Source: Streptomyces sp. DH41 (GTDB lineage: Bacteria > Actinomycetota > Actinomycetes > Streptomycetales > Streptomycetaceae). Taken from it: a stretch of 64,000 nucleotides of DNA. Both the position numbers and the translations under genes were made by a program. Positions within the stretch are counted from its first letter, which is position 1, and the number at the start of each line of letters is the position of its first letter. The DNA lies in assembly GCF_029813785.1 (NCBI RefSeq), contig NZ_JARVKY010000004.1, positions 1 to 64,000 on the forward strand. Reading direction: 5' to 3'. The notes below the pieces were generated by a model that had not been told where the DNA came from, did no database searches, and worked only from the letters and a program-made list of their open reading frames with translations. Below are positions 1-9,400 of the stretch, piece by piece.

Positions 1-351
1 CGGCCTCAGCCTTCTCCCGCTCCCGCTCCGCCTTGGCCTCGGCCTTCTCCCTCTCAGCCTCATCCTTGGCAGCGGCCTGCTCGGCCTCGGCCTCAGCCTT
101 CTCCCGCTCCCGCTCCGCCTTGGCCTCGGCCTTCTCCCTCTCAGCCTCATCCTTGGCAGCGGCCTGCTCGGCCTCGGCCTCAGCCTTCTCCCGCTCCCGC
201 TCCGCCTTGGCCTCAGCCTTCTCCCTCTCAGCCTCCGCCTTGGCGGCAGCCTGCTCGGCCTCGGCCTCAGCCTTCTCCCGCTCCCGCTCCGCCTTGGCCT
301 CAGCCTTCTCCCTCTCAGCCTCCGCCTTGGCCTCGGCCTTCTCCTTCTCAG
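1..351. repeat. 87-bp coding tandem repeat
   Basis: Units begin at about positions 4, 91, 178 and 265, an exact 87-bp period. Each encodes 29 residues of alternating Ala/Glu with Lys/Arg on the minus strand. The first two complete units are almost identical. The unit nearest the globular domain carries several substitutions and degenerates by about 351. The array continues past the window edge, so the copy number is unknown. Such arrays expand and contract by slippage without breaking the frame, because 87 is a multiple of three. Confidence 0.93.
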
Positions 352-1699
352 CCTCCGCCTTGGCGGCCGCCGCTTCGGCCTCCGCCTTCTTCTTCTCGGC
401 GTCGGCCTCCGCATCGGCGGAGATCTCGGAGAGGGGACGGTCGTCCTTGTCGGTGATGCTCGTGTCGAACGCCTTCTCCGCCGTCTTGAAGGCGTTGTGG
501 ATCTCGACGACGGCCTCCGCGCCGGCCGTGCTGAGCCAGTCCTGCACGGATTGCTCCCACCGGCGGACCGCTTCGTCGGCGATCGCCTTCCACGTGGTCA
601 TCTCGCTCGGCTTGCCGTACGACTTGCCCTCGATGACGATGTCGTTCTGGAAGCCGGCGGTCGACACCACGTAGTTGTGCCAAGAGGTGTACATGCCGGA
701 GCCGCTGGACACCGTCTCGATGTCCGTCTTGTCGTACTGGGTGTCGAAGAGGGTCAGCCGAGCGTTCTGCAACATGTCGTAGAGCCAGCGCTGCGGATTG
801 CTCTCGGCCTTCCACGCCTCCCAGGCGTCGTAGAGCTTCTGCGCCTGGGCGAGGAGAACACCCTGGGCCTCGGCCAGCGCCCGGGCCGGCGCGGAGGTCA
901 CCGTCACGTCGTCGACGGTGACGGCGGTGCCCTCGCCTCCCTTGCCGTTGAGCTGGTCGGCGTACCCCTCGTAGTTCCGGGCCAGTTTGTGGATGAGTTC
1001 CTTGAAGATGGCGGCCGACGTGCCGTCCCAGGCGTCGCTGCCCTCTCCGATGTTCTCGGTGTCCCAGTTGCCCACGGTGACCGCGCTGTCCTCGAAGAAC
1101 TTGACCACGCGGTCGAAGGCCTGGGCGGCTTCCGTGAAGGTGCGCAGGTCGACGTAGTCGGCGTCGTTCACCGGGTAGCCGCGGTTCTTGAACCCGTGGG
1201 TCGAGTAGGGCCACATGGTGATCTGGGAGAGGGCGTCCCTGGAACCGTAGACGTACCGGACCAGCGCGTTGGTGTTCCAGTCGAGCTTCTCGCCCTCTTT
1301 GTTCCAACCGCCCTTGTCCTTGAGGCGCTCACTCGTCTTCGTGTAGTCCGGGATCACGTCGTCCCCGCCCGGCGGCCAGTCCTGGCCGGACGCGAGGAAG
1401 GTGATGTAGGCGCGGTACCGGTAGAGGTACTTCCCCGCGGACACGTCCTGGGAGTCGTCGCTGGGGCGGTAGAACGGGATGGTGTAGTCGGTGTTGTGCG
1501 TCTTCCATCCACTCGGGGACAGGAAGCCCGACGCATACTCCGGACCACCCTCCTTGTCCAGCCGGACGTGAAGCAGCGGGATACCGTCGTTACCCTTCAG
1601 ATCGTCGAACAACGTTTTCCGCTCCGGCAGGACATAGCCGGTGAGCAGGTCAACCGCTTTCTTCCAGTTGTCGTTGTTGTTGTCCTCGGGGCTGGCCAT
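1..1699 (-). CDS. AAWKG-family type VII secretion locus protein (partial, runs off the left edge)
   Basis: The frame is open from an ATG at 1699 to the window edge, so the C-terminus and stop are not seen. It begins MASPEDNNNDNWKK and follows the upstream gene's stop by 12 bp, with CGGAG as ribosome binding site. Residues 1-420 are a globular, Trp/Tyr-rich region. It contains a segment reading DAWDGTSAAIFKELI, which matches the AAWKG signature of a Streptomyces family found next to ESX genes. From about residue 440 on, the chain is almost pure Ala/Glu/Lys/Arg with i,i+4 charge pairing, built from a 29-residue repeat, and should form a rigid single alpha-helix or coiled coil. No signal peptide or membrane segment is visible. 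Family assignment is from memory of the motif. A role as T7SS substrate or structural partner is inferred from position only. Confidence 0.8.
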   Translation of the reverse strand, partial: MASPEDNNNDNWKKAVDLLTGYVLPERKTLFDDLKGNDGIPLLHVRLDKEGGPEYASGFLSPSGWKTHNTDYTIPFYRPSDDSQDVSAGKYLYRYRAYITFLASGQDWPPGGDDVIPDYTKTSERLKDKGGWNKEGEKLDWNTNALVRYVYGSRDALSQITMWPYSTHGFKNRGYPVNDADYVDLRTFTEAAQAFDRVVKFFEDSAVTVGNWDTENIGEGSDAWDGTSAAIFKELIHKLARNYEGYADQLNGKGGEGTAVTVDDVTVTSAPARALAEAQGVLLAQAQKLYDAWEAWKAESNPQRWLYDMLQNARLTLFDTQYDKTDIETVSSGSGMYTSWHNYVVSTAGFQNDIVIEGKSYGKPSEMTTWKAIADEAVRRWEQSVQDWLSTAGAEAVVEIHNAFKTAEKAFDTSITDKDDRPLSEISADAEADAEKKKAEAEAAAAKAEAEKEKAEAKAEAEREKAEAKAEREREKAEAEAEQAAAKAEAEREKAEAKAEREREKAEAEAEQAAAKDEAEREKAEAKAEREREKAEAEAEQAAAKDEAEREKAEAKAEREREKAEA

Positions 1700-1711
1700 C
1701 GCCGAACTCCG

Positions 1712-2158
1712 CTACTCTTCCTCTTCGGTCGCACCCGGATTGTCAAGATCACTGTCGACATCCTCGAAGATGTCCATGAAATCGTCCGCGGTGATGTTCT
1801 CCAGGTTCTTCGCCTGGCTCTTGGCCAGCTCGTCGATGGTGTCCCACAACGCCTGTTCGAGGTCCTCGAAGAGGACCGTCTGGTCCTCGAGGATGCGCAG
1901 GACCTCACCCGCGCCCTGCTGGACGACCTTGTTCAGGGCTCCCCCGCCGACCGCGCTGTTCTCGCCGGCCATGAGGCCGATGACGAGCGGCTTCGCGGAG
2001 TCGATCGTCGTGGTCGAGATGCTGTCCGCGATGAACGAGATCGCCGGTCCGGCGGTCGGACTGTCCTTGAGGATGTTCTCCAGCGTCGTACGGAATCCGT
2101 CGACCTGGTTGTTGATGAAGTTCTTCAGGAATGTGCTGTCGAGGACCGTGACGGCCAC
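1712..2158 (-). CDS. small acidic type VII secretion-associated protein
   Basis: This 148-residue protein has a GTG start at 2158, preceded by GGAAGGG at good spacing. It is helical, without signal peptide, and has a strongly acidic tail ending in four Glu. A hydrophobic central stretch (around residues 53-80) with Gly/Ala could be membrane-active or pack in a helical bundle. It lies between esxA and the AAWKG gene with short gaps (28 bp and 12 bp), so it is probably cotranscribed with both. Similar short proteins are annotated as type VII secretion system-associated in Streptomyces, but no catalytic motif is present. A chaperone or secreted partner role is inference. Confidence 0.7.
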   Translation of the reverse strand: MAVTVLDSTFLKNFINNQVDGFRTTLENILKDSPTAGPAISFIADSISTTTIDSAKPLVIGLMAGENSAVGGGALNKVVQQGAGEVLRILEDQTVLFEDLEQALWDTIDELAKSQAKNLENITADDFMDIFEDVDSDLDNPGATEEEE

Positions 2159-2186
2159 GTGATCACCCTTCCGTCACCGGCCGGCG

Positions 2187-2507
2187 TCAGCGGCTTCCGA
2201 TCCTAATGTCGCCCCACCGCTGCGACAGGTTCTGCTCCGTGTACCGGTAGTTGGAGGAGATCTCGGTGAGCAGACCGGAGTGGTTGGCGAGCAGGTTTTT
2301 GATGTTCTGGACAGCGTTGTCCCACTTCGCCTGGACCTCGCTGTAGACGTCCTTGTCGTCACCGATCCAGCTGTTCCGGAGCTCGGCCAGTTCCATCTCC
2401 AGGTTGGCCAGAATGCTCATGATCGCCTGGGACTGGCCGACCATGTCGTCCGCCGCACCTTCGGCATGGTTGTAGTCGACGTAGATGTAGCCGTCGGAGT
2501 AGTCCAT
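2187..2507 (-). CDS. esxA: WXG100-family protein, EsxA-like
   Basis: This 106-residue protein is a predicted helical hairpin with the family turn motif Trp-Ile-Gly near residue 48, in the context NSWIGDD. That is the position expected for WXG100 substrates of ESX/type VII secretion. The ATG at 2507 is preferred over the TTG one codon upstream because GAGG lies 9 nt before it. The C-terminal helix has a basic end. It would pair with the product of the gene upstream as a heterodimer secreted through EccC/EccD. There is no signal peptide, as expected for the family. It lies 66 bp downstream of esxB in what looks like one transcript. Confidence 0.88.
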   Translation of the reverse strand: MDYSDGYIYVDYNHAEGAADDMVGQSQAIMSILANLEMELAELRNSWIGDDKDVYSEVQAKWDNAVQNIKNLLANHSGLLTEISSNYRYTEQNLSQRWGDIRIGSR

Positions 2508-2573
2508 CAAAGGCCTCGATTCACCTGGAGAACGACGTAGGTTGAGGGGCTGAGATCTGCTGGACGCACCGGG

Positions 2574-2924
2574 TCAGTTCGACGACGTGTTGGTGCCGTT
2601 GAGTTCGTCGAACACCTGCGTGGAGCGTGAGTACTCCGTGTCGATCGCGTCGCTGGTGGAGCCCTGTACCAGCCCGTGCTCCGTGAGGGTGCCGTTCAAC
2701 TCGTCCACCATCCGGTCCAGGTTGAGCAGGATGGTGTCGACGTGCTCGTCCCACTGCTCCAGCAACTTCTTGTACTTCCCGCCGTCCGCGCCCCCGTAAT
2801 TCGAGGCGAGCGTGTGCGACGTGGACTGGACGTCCTGCTGACAGCGCTGAACACCGGTGAAAGCCTGTTCCAGTGCCATGATCCCGTTACGGGTGGCGTT
2901 TTCCTCGGACTGCTGCATGGCCAT
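2574..2924 (-). CDS. esxB: WXG100-family protein, EsxB-like
   Basis: This 116-residue helical-hairpin protein is the first gene of the esx transcript. The usual Trp-X-Gly turn is replaced by Tyr-Gly-Gly (SNYGGADG, around residue 43), a tolerated variant. The following helix carries the usual Leu/Trp pattern. The tail after residue 90 is polar and carries a Tyr followed four residues later by a hydrophobic (EYSRSTQVF). It could serve as the secretion signal normally read by EccC on the EsxB partner; this is inference. The start at 2924 has AAAGGGA upstream. An alternative ATG lies two codons in. Confidence 0.85.
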   Translation of the reverse strand: MAMQQSEENATRNGIMALEQAFTGVQRCQQDVQSTSHTLASNYGGADGGKYKKLLEQWDEHVDTILLNLDRMVDELNGTLTEHGLVQGSTSDAIDTEYSRSTQVFDELNGTNTSSN

Positions 2925-3300
2925 GAGAGAGATCCCTTTCGGCAGAACTCACCGGATAACCGCCCCGACTTCACTCCGCGGGCAGACGGAGTGTCCCTAC
3001 GATCACGGCTGACTCGCCGGGGCCATGGGGTGGCCAGATGCTATGCAGGCCGCAACTTGTTTGGCAATTGCCAGCGGAACCACGAAGTCCTCTACCAGGG
3101 AACTCAATTGAGCAATGCCTCGGAATTCGCACCGCTCAGGTGAGCGGCGCGGTGGATCCGGCCGGACAGATCGGGCATCGAGACCGTCCACCGGACGCCG
3201 CCGGATGCGTGGATTAACGTGAGGTGACCAAGCGGATGCCAAGAATTTCCCTTCCCCGCGACCGCCGACGGAACCCGATCGCCCTCCCCCCGCCCCACTG
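2925..3300 (-). promoter_or_regulatory. esxBA leader with two CAATTG-centred palindromes
   Basis: This 376-bp gene-free stretch lies between the eccB stop and esxB. It must hold the esxBA promoter, since both flanking genes read on the minus strand. Two perfect 10-bp palindromes are visible: GGCAATTGCC at 3063-3072 and CTCAATTGAG at 3103-3112. Their centres are exactly 40 bp apart, close to four helical turns, and they share the core CAATTG, which is uncommon in such GC-rich DNA. They lie 140-190 bp upstream of the esxB start. This fits an operator for a dimeric regulator, but no known binding motif was recognised. No convincing coding sequence is present. Confidence 0.45.
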
Positions 3301-4770
3301 TCAGCCGGAGCACCGCAGCGTCACCCGTGCCTCGCCCTTGGACGCCGCCTCGGGAGTCAGGTCCGGGCCGGTGGGCAGCATGGCCAGCATCGGGGACGGC
3401 ATCGTCCGCGCCTCGACGCCCTCGTAACCCAGCGCCGTCACCGACTCCCGGGAGAGCAGCCGGTACTTCACGCCCTCGTCGGTCACCAGGTACGTGGTGT
3501 CGCCCAGTACGCTGCCGCTCGCGCTCAACGCCCTGACCAGCGCACCCGTTCCGGCCCGTACGGCGATGGAGTCGACCTTCAGGCAGCCCGGCTCGACCTC
3601 GGGCGCCGGTGCCTGCGCCGCCTCGGGCAGGGCGCCCTCGGGCAGGACCGAAGTACCCACCCGCACGCCGGAGTCCGTGGAGTCGACCTCCGCGCAGGCC
3701 ACAGAGCCGGCGTCGACGGTGACCGCCTTGGGCGGCGACGCGGGCAGCCTCGCCACCTGCGAACTCCTCGCGTCGGGGGCGAGATGCCCGGCCAGGGTGT
3801 CCGCGCCGAGCGTCACCACGGTCGCGGCGTCCCCGCCGTACGCCTTCTCACGCGTTCGCGGGTCGCCCAGCAGGAGGGTGGCGCCGGTGTCGGTGAGGGG
3901 GACGAGGCCATCCCGCGTGAGCAGGTGGTGGCGGGCGGCCGAGCCGGGTACGTCGACCTTGAAGAGCTGCCCGATCCTGGTGCTCCGCCCAGCCAGTTCC
4001 GGGCCCTTCTCGCCCCGGCCGGCTACCTCGGCGGGCGCCAGGTCGGGCCCCAGCGGGAAGGCGTCGAGGAACGCCGCGGCGACCGGCCGCGGGGGGACGT
4101 CGCCGTACCCGAGGGCCTCGGCCGCCTTCGCCCGCTCGTCCAGCCGCAGCCTGCTGCCCTGCCACAGCAGATACGTGGCGTCGTCCGGGCCGGCGACCAG
4201 CATGCCCTCGTTCCTGCCCAGTCGCCTGCCGCCGGGCACGTCCTGCGGGGCGTCGGCGCCCAGGGCGAGCGTCGTGGTCGCCGTGACGACACCCGTCGTC
4301 CGGGGGACGACGCCGGAACACACCAGCCACGGAGTGCGGTCCAGGTCACCGGTGCCCGGCAGTGCCTCGGGCCCGTCGGGGATACCGATGGGCGTTCCGT
4401 GCGGGGTGCCGGCCAGCGAGGACGTGCCCACCGTCGTGACGCCGACAGCGCCGCCGGTGACCAGCCGGGCCGACGCGTAGTTGCGCACCGGACGCAGCCG
4501 CCCGTCCAGGTACAGGTAGCGCGCGCCGGTCTGCTTGTCGACGATCAGGTTCTCCCCCGAGCGCCACGAATCGTTGCCGCCGGGACGCAGGAGTCCGAAG
4601 ACGAAGGCGCCGGCGCACACCAGCAGGGCGATGATCACGCCGATCGCGGCGCCGCGGTTGGTCCTGCCCAGCGGGCTCTCCGGGGCGTCCGGCTCGGCGC
4701 GCAGCATGGCCGAGGCCAGCCGCCCCATGATGAAGAGGTGCGCCTGTACTTCGTCGCGTTTGCTGTGCAT
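3301..4770 (-). CDS. eccB: type VII secretion core protein EccB
   Basis: This 489-residue protein opens with the characteristic EccB N-terminus (KRDEVQAHLFIMGRLASAML), then has one transmembrane helix at about residues 41-62 and a large exported domain rich in short beta repeats. In the ESX membrane complex EccB anchors the periplasmic/extracytoplasmic side and connects EccC and EccD protomers. Length is normal for the family. The ATG at 4770 is 17 bp downstream of the eccD stop, so the two are cotranscribed. The frame stays open upstream into eccD, but that extension is Arg/Gly/Pro-rich shadow sequence and the conserved N-terminus fixes the start. Confidence 0.95.
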   Translation of the reverse strand: MHSKRDEVQAHLFIMGRLASAMLRAEPDAPESPLGRTNRGAAIGVIIALLVCAGAFVFGLLRPGGNDSWRSGENLIVDKQTGARYLYLDGRLRPVRNYASARLVTGGAVGVTTVGTSSLAGTPHGTPIGIPDGPEALPGTGDLDRTPWLVCSGVVPRTTGVVTATTTLALGADAPQDVPGGRRLGRNEGMLVAGPDDATYLLWQGSRLRLDERAKAAEALGYGDVPPRPVAAAFLDAFPLGPDLAPAEVAGRGEKGPELAGRSTRIGQLFKVDVPGSAARHHLLTRDGLVPLTDTGATLLLGDPRTREKAYGGDAATVVTLGADTLAGHLAPDARSSQVARLPASPPKAVTVDAGSVACAEVDSTDSGVRVGTSVLPEGALPEAAQAPAPEVEPGCLKVDSIAVRAGTGALVRALSASGSVLGDTTYLVTDEGVKYRLLSRESVTALGYEGVEARTMPSPMLAMLPTGPDLTPEAASKGEARVTLRCSG

Positions 4771-4787
4771 GTCGCCGTTCTCCCGGG

Positions 4788-6185
4788 TCAGCCGTTGATG
4801 CCGCGGAGCCAGCCGTAGACGCCCATCGACCAGAGCGTCAGCGGCAGGATGCTGATGGCGGCGAGTGAGTGCAGCAGCTCGGCCGCGCGCCCCCAGTACG
4901 GGACGAGCCGCCGTCCGGGCACGGTCCACGAGGCGATGGTGATCGCGGCGGCCAGCCCCATCAGGCCGGCCGTCAGGGTCAGCCGGTCCACCGGGGCGAG
5001 GGAGCTCGCGGAGACGAACAGCAGCAGGACCACGCCCCAGGCCCCGGCGGCGGTCAGTGACAGCCGCTGCCAGACGTTGCCCAGCCCGCGGCTGTGCAGC
5101 AGCAGGAGGAGGGCGAGGGCCACGACGGTGAGGATCTCGGCGAGGCCCGGCGCGGCCATGAGAGCCGCCTGGCAGGGCAGGCACACCAGGCCGATGGCGC
5201 CGTAGAGGGCGGTCATCCAGCCGTCCGCCAGTGCCGACCGCGCGTCGACGTCCGAGGAGGAGTACGGGTCGATGCCCTGCTGCAGCTGCTGGACGTTGGT
5301 CGGCAGGGGCGGCATCCGCATGCCGGCCAGCCGGAACGACAGGGACGGGACGAACCCGCCGAAGAGCACCACCACGACGGCCACCACGCCCGCCGCCTGT
5401 TCCGGCGCCAGTTCCAGGGTGATGAGAGCGGCACCGAGCGCGCCCGCCGCCGCGACGCAGGCCGCGCCGATGAACAGGGCGGGGTACACGCCGACCGCCG
5501 CCAGGGCGAGCACAGCGCCCGCGCCGCCGGCCGCGGAGGCGGCCAGCAACCGTGCGCCGAGGACGGCCTCGCCGTCGGCACCGCCCAGGTCCCCGCCGGG
5601 CAGCAGCCAGCCCGCCAGGGCGAAGTAGGGAGCCGCCACAAGGCCGAGCACCGAGCCGGCTCCGGCGTCCCCGACGGCACGGGAGGCGGAGCCCGCCCCG
5701 GCGATCAGCAGCAGTCCGGCGGCCGTGGCGGCGACGGCCCGCACCCAGCCCGCGGTCCCCGGCATGGCCAGCAGCACGATGCCCAGCACGAGGGTGGCCG
5801 CGGCCAGTCCGAGCAGCAGGCGCCGGCCGGCCTGAGGGCTCCAGCCGTGCGGCCTGCGGCCCATGCCGTCCGAGATGCCGTCGACCAGGTCGTCGATGTG
5901 CACCTCGGGCAGCGCCTCGGTGCGTGGCCGCAGGTAAAGATCCTCTCCGTCCCGCAGACCGAGGGAGTCCAGGGTACTCTCGGGATCGAGCGGTGGACCG
6001 CCGAGGCGTTGGAGCACCCAACCTCCGTGCTCCAGGCCTGATTCCTCCAGGTCGTCCCCTCCGTAGCCGATCACTGTGGGCAGCAGATCGGCGACGGGGA
6101 CGTCGGAGGGCAGGGCCAGGTCGACGGTCCTGGCCGGAGCGCGTACGGTGACGCGGCACAGGCTTGCCGTCTGAATCTCAGTCAT
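4788..6185 (-). CDS. eccD: type VII secretion integral membrane protein EccD
   Basis: This 465-residue protein has an N-terminal ubiquitin-like (YukD-type) domain at residues 1 to about 85. A cytosolic linker follows, then about eleven hydrophobic helices from residue 125 to the end, the normal EccD layout. EccD is the polytopic channel component of the ESX complex. The ATG at 6185 (MTEIQTASLC) begins just ahead of the ubiquitin-like fold. Upstream in-frame codons give non-homologous Arg/Pro-rich sequence. It is the first gene of the eccD-eccB transcript and is divergent from eccC across a 294-bp promoter region. Confidence 0.95.
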   Translation of the reverse strand: MTEIQTASLCRVTVRAPARTVDLALPSDVPVADLLPTVIGYGGDDLEESGLEHGGWVLQRLGGPPLDPESTLDSLGLRDGEDLYLRPRTEALPEVHIDDLVDGISDGMGRRPHGWSPQAGRRLLLGLAAATLVLGIVLLAMPGTAGWVRAVAATAAGLLLIAGAGSASRAVGDAGAGSVLGLVAAPYFALAGWLLPGGDLGGADGEAVLGARLLAASAAGGAGAVLALAAVGVYPALFIGAACVAAAGALGAALITLELAPEQAAGVVAVVVVLFGGFVPSLSFRLAGMRMPPLPTNVQQLQQGIDPYSSSDVDARSALADGWMTALYGAIGLVCLPCQAALMAAPGLAEILTVVALALLLLLHSRGLGNVWQRLSLTAAGAWGVVLLLFVSASSLAPVDRLTLTAGLMGLAAAITIASWTVPGRRLVPYWGRAAELLHSLAAISILPLTLWSMGVYGWLRGING

Positions 6186-6330
6186 GGGTTCGGGGTTCAC
6201 ACTTTCTGGCGGACCACGCGATAAGCGGTGGCTGGAAGGTGGCAGCGGCACACCGGTCGGTCGCCGAACGCGATGGAAAAGTCGGACGGGGCATGCGCCG
6301 ACGAGTTTGACCGTACGCCGGGATTTTCGC

Positions 6331-6397
6331 AACACCACTTCGGGTGTTCAGCGTTGCGGAACCCCACGGCAATTGTTCCGCCACCGTCGCGCGGAAC
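6331..6397. promoter_or_regulatory. eccD/eccC divergent control region with clustered dyads
   Basis: The 294-bp gap between the divergent eccD and eccC starts holds several symmetric sites. AACACC (6331-6336) is inverted as GGTGTT (6343-6348). GCGGAAC (6356-6362) is inverted as GTTCCGC (6375-6381), and GCGGAAC recurs at 6391-6397. A CAATTG core like those ahead of esxB lies at 6370-6375. The cluster suggests shared regulation of the two transcripts, but no regulator could be assigned from sequence. Confidence 0.4.
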
Positions 6398-6479
6398 TCT
6401 GAGTCTTTACGAAATAGCCCGCGACGTTCCCGCGTGGTTTCCCCGGAATTCCTGCCGAAATCATTGAGGAGGACGTTCG

Positions 6480-9400
6480 TTGAGCGTGATCCTGTTCCGC
6501 CGCCCGGCCCGCCGTAAAGGACCGGAAATGCCGTCGGGGGAGCTGAGCCTCCAGGAGCCGCCGACACTTCCGGAAGTCGTGCCGGACAGTTCCGCGGTGT
6601 GGACGTACCTGCCGATGGCGCTGATGTCGGTCTCCATGATGCTGATGTTCATGCGGCCGGGGATGAGCCGGGACAGCGGCGGGTTCATCTACATCGCGCT
6701 CGGTGTGATGGTGATCGCGTCGGCGGGCATGATGCTCGGTCAGGTCATGCGCCGCAACGGCGAGCGCAAGCAGCGGATGAAGGGGGAACGCCGCGACTAC
6801 CTGCGGTACCTGCGGCAGACCCGGCGCATCGTGCGGGCGTCCATCGTCGAGCAGCAGCGCGCCCTCGCCTGGCGCCATCCGGAACCCGACGCTCTGTCGT
6901 CGCTGGTGCGCAGCACCCGGCTGTGGGAGCGGCGGGCGTCGGACGAGGACTTCGCCGAGGTGCGGATGGGCGTGGGCGACCAGCGTCTGGCGATGAAGCT
7001 GACACCGCTGTCGACCAAGCCCGTCGAGGACCTGGAACCGCTGTCGGCACACGCGCTGCGCGGCTTCACCCGGGCCTACTCCACCGTCAGGGACCAGCCC
7101 ATCGCGATCTACCTGCGGGCCTGGTCGAAGGTGCTGTTCCGTGGGGACGAGGAGCGGATACGCGCGCAGACCCGGGCCCTGCTCGCGCAGTTGGCGGTCT
7201 TCCACTCACCCGACGACCTGTGGATCGCGCTGTGCGTCTCGGACGAGCGGCGTGCGGAGTGGGAGTGGGCGAAGTGGCTGCCGCACAGTCTGCACCGGCA
7301 CGAGGAGGACGGCGCCGGACCGGCCCGCATGATCGCGTCGGCCTTCACCGAGCTGGAGAACCTGCTCGGTGCCGAGTTCCTGGAGCGGCCGGGGGCCGAC
7401 CCCGACGCGGTCCCGGGGCGTGAGGAGCCGTACACGGTCGTCGTGATCGACGGCTGCACGGTGCCGACCGGGCACCGCTTCGACGGCCACGGGTTCCGCA
7501 ACGCGGTGGTACTCGACCTCACCGGGGCGCTCGCGTGGAAACCCGGGCGGACCACACTGCGCCTGGAGGTGGACGAGAGCGGTGTCGCGCTGGTGCGCAC
7601 CGACCGCGACCGCAAGGAGCAGTCGACGGTGCTCGGCCGGCCCGACCGGCTGGGCACGGTGGGAGCGCTGGCACTCGCCCGGCTGCTGGCGCCGTACCGG
7701 ATGAGTGTGGGCGGCGACGACTCCAAGCCGCTCGCCAATGATGTCGAGCTGACCTCACTGCTGAACATCCCTGATCTGCACCGGCACGACCCGGCCACGC
7801 TGTGGGGGCGGTCGACCGGCAGTGCCCGGCTGAGGGTGCCGATCGCGGTGAGCGGTGAGGGCAGACCCGTGGAGCTGGACATCAAGGAGTCCGCCCAGGG
7901 CGGTACGGGACCGCACGGCATGCTGATCGGCGCGACCGGTTCCGGCAAGAGCGAGCTGCTGCGCACACTGGTGCTGGGGCTGGCGCTGACCAACTCCTCC
8001 GAGACGCTGAACTTCGTCCTCGTCGACTTCAAGGGAGGTGCCACCTTCCTCGGACTCGACGAACTGCCGCACACCTCGGCGGTCATCACCAACCTCGCCG
8101 ACGAGGTGGCGCTGGTCGCCCGGATGCAGGACGCCCTGCACGGGGAACTGATCCGACGTCAGGAGCTGCTGCGCGCCGCCGGGAACCACACCTCCGCGCT
8201 GGAGTACGAGAAGGCACGGCAGTCCGGGGCGCCGCTGCAGCCGTTGCCCAGCCTGTTCGTGGTGGTCGACGAGTTCAGCGAACTGCTGGCCTCTCACCGC
8301 GACTTCATGGAGCTTTTCGTGATGATCGGCCGGCTCGGGCGCAGCCTCGGGGTCCATCTGCTGCTCGCCTCGCAGCGACTGGACGAGGGCCGTATGCACC
8401 AGCTGGAGAGCCATCTGTCCTACCGGATCGGTCTGCGGACCTTCTCCGCGATGGAGAGCCGGGGTGTGCTGGGTGTGCCGGACGCCTACGAGCTGCCCGC
8501 GCAGCCGGGTGCCGGTTTCCTCAAGAGCGGCGTCGACGCGCTCACCCGGTTCCGGGCCGCGTACGTCTCCGGGCCGTACCAGCGGCGCCGGGCCGTCGTG
8601 CAGGCGCAGGTGGCGCGTCAGGTGGTGCCGTGGACGGCGGAGTGGGTGGTGCCGCGCGCGTCCGCGGGCCCGGACCCGGCGGGGGAGCCCGACGAGCCGG
8701 AGCCGGAGGGCGAGGGCGGCGGCGAGACGCTGCTGTCGGTGGCGCTCGACCGGCTGCGCGGCTCGGGGCCGCCCGCCCACCAGGTGTGGCTGCCGCCGCT
8801 GGGCCGGCCGGCCACCCTGGACCAGATCCTGCCTCCGCTGGCACCCGATCCGCGGTACGGCCTGACCACGGCCGACTGGCCGCTGCGGGGACGGCTCACG
8901 GTGCCGGTGGGCGTCGTGGACCGCCCCTTCGACCAGCTGCGCGATCTGCTGACCGTGGACCTGTCGGCGGCCGGCGGTCACGTGGCAGTCGCCGGGGGCC
9001 CGCAGAGCGGCAAGAGCACTCTGCTGCGGACCCTCATCACCGCGCTGGCCCTCACCCACACGCCGCGCGAGGTGCAGTTCTACTGTCTGGACTTCGGCGG
9101 CGGCACGCTGGCCGCGCTCGACGAGCTGCCCCATGTGAGCGGGGTCGCGGCGCGCGTGGACACCGAGCGGGTGGGCCGTACGATCGCGGAGGTCACCACG
9201 CTGCTGGCCAGGCGGGAGCGGTTCTTCCTGGAGCACGGCATCGACTCCATGCCCACGTACCGCAGGCGGCGCGCGGCGGGCGAGTTCCCCGACGAGCCGC
9301 ACGGGGACGTCTTCCTGGCCATCGACGGTTGGGCCACCGTGCGCCAGGACTTCGACCGGCACATCCCCACCTTCAACGCGCTGGCCGCCCGCGGGCTCAA

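Noticed and set aside
1..351. Regular repeats considered as a CRISPR array
   Set aside because: The 87-bp units abut without unique spacers, keep the reading frame, and encode a regular helix. No cas gene is present.
497..2206. Long plus-strand open frame of about 570 codons
   Set aside because: It is antisense to the AAWKG-type and acidic T7SS genes, crosses two gene borders, and its translation is Val/Leu/Arg-biased without any recognisable domain. High GC opens such frames.
3003..3242. Small minus-strand frames in the esxBA leader
   Set aside because: They lack ribosome binding sites and any protein-like composition, and they overlap the palindromic sites.
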